A stretch of DNA of 64,000 nt from Bacteroides_D sp963543925 (GTDB taxonomy: Bacteria; Bacteroidota; Bacteroidia; Bacteroidales; CAJPTX01), in contig CAUUCP010000004.1 of NCBI GenBank assembly GCA_963543925.1, positions 20,172-84,171 of the forward strand. The letters are read 5' to 3'. Made by a program: the position numbers and the translations under genes. The notes under the pieces are model-generated. The model worked only from the letters and a program-made list of their open reading frames with translations, made no database searches and was not told the origin of the DNA. Of this stretch, positions 63,949 to 64,000 are shown in pieces. The first letter of the stretch is position 1. The number at the start of each line of letters is the position of its first letter.

Positions 63949-64000
63949 TAGTGTCCATAAAAGTGTGTAAGCGCCACGGTCACTCATTCCTCCAGCGAGG
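63949..64000 (+). mobile_element. MITE-like repeat, copy F (start only, cut by window)
   Basis: TAGTGTCCATAAAAGTGTG followed by TAAGCGCCACGG matches the left ends of copies A and E. The remainder lies beyond the window. Confidence 0.6.

Overview
The window looks like a chromosomal segment of a Porphyromonas-type Bacteroidetes bacterium. This rests on type IX secretion system (T9SS) cargo with C-terminal sorting domains, a gingipain-like C25 protease, a PorV/PorQ-family barrel, promoters of the Bacteroidetes TAnnTTTG type, exported proteins cleaved just before glutamine, and family-specific neighbours (DUF5063, DUF4271, DUF5683, DUF721). The gene set (prolyl oligopeptidase, DPP III, C69 dipeptidase, ADP-forming acetate-CoA ligase, GcvT) fits a peptide- and amino-acid-fermenting anaerobe. 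The species cannot be fixed from sequence alone.

Layout. 1-6.3 kb: 3' part of a GldA-like ABC ATPase, an OmpA/TPR lipoprotein, a prolyl oligopeptidase lipoprotein, and an overlapping DUF5063/3'-5' exonuclease pair. 6.4-16.9 kb: a surface-protein cluster (PorV/PorQ-like barrel, glutaminyl cyclase, PBP1C, gingipain-like protease, YihY). 16.9-24.9 kb: uvrB, a large DUF285-repeat T9SS adhesin, acetate-CoA ligase and an unlisted 47-residue membrane protein. 25-34 kb: recF-DUF721-NrnA, a chemoreceptor-like protein, a membrane methyltransferase, a C69 dipeptidase, DUF805, xseA. 34-40 kb (minus strand): gcvT, DPP III, an unknown secreted protein with a long charged helix, and an outer-membrane-protein remnant. 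40-46 kb: hemD/rnpA/yidD with DUF4271, divergent from aroB; dtd and a DEAD-box helicase. 46-55 kb (minus strand): parA-parB-DUF5683-lytic transglycosylase followed by two SGNH hydrolases, an MBOAT O-acyltransferase and a thioredoxin-like protein. 55-60 kb (minus strand): glnS-lipA-lipB-recJ. 60.6-63.4 kb: aroD-aroE-aroA.

The most distinctive unexplained structure is a family of about 330-360 bp non-coding elements with imperfect terminal inverted repeats (five full copies and one start at the window edge). They carry internal palindromes and a variable array of 11-bp repeats. One copy supplies the last codons and stop of aroA. One abuts an outer-membrane-protein remnant. One interrupts codon 7 of what appears to be a paralogue of the 19-kb adhesin, whose roughly 130-bp leader is duplicated. 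They look like MITEs mobilised by a transposase not present here.

No tRNA, rRNA, CRISPR array or intact transposase was recognised. All family calls come from reading motifs by eye; no database search was run.
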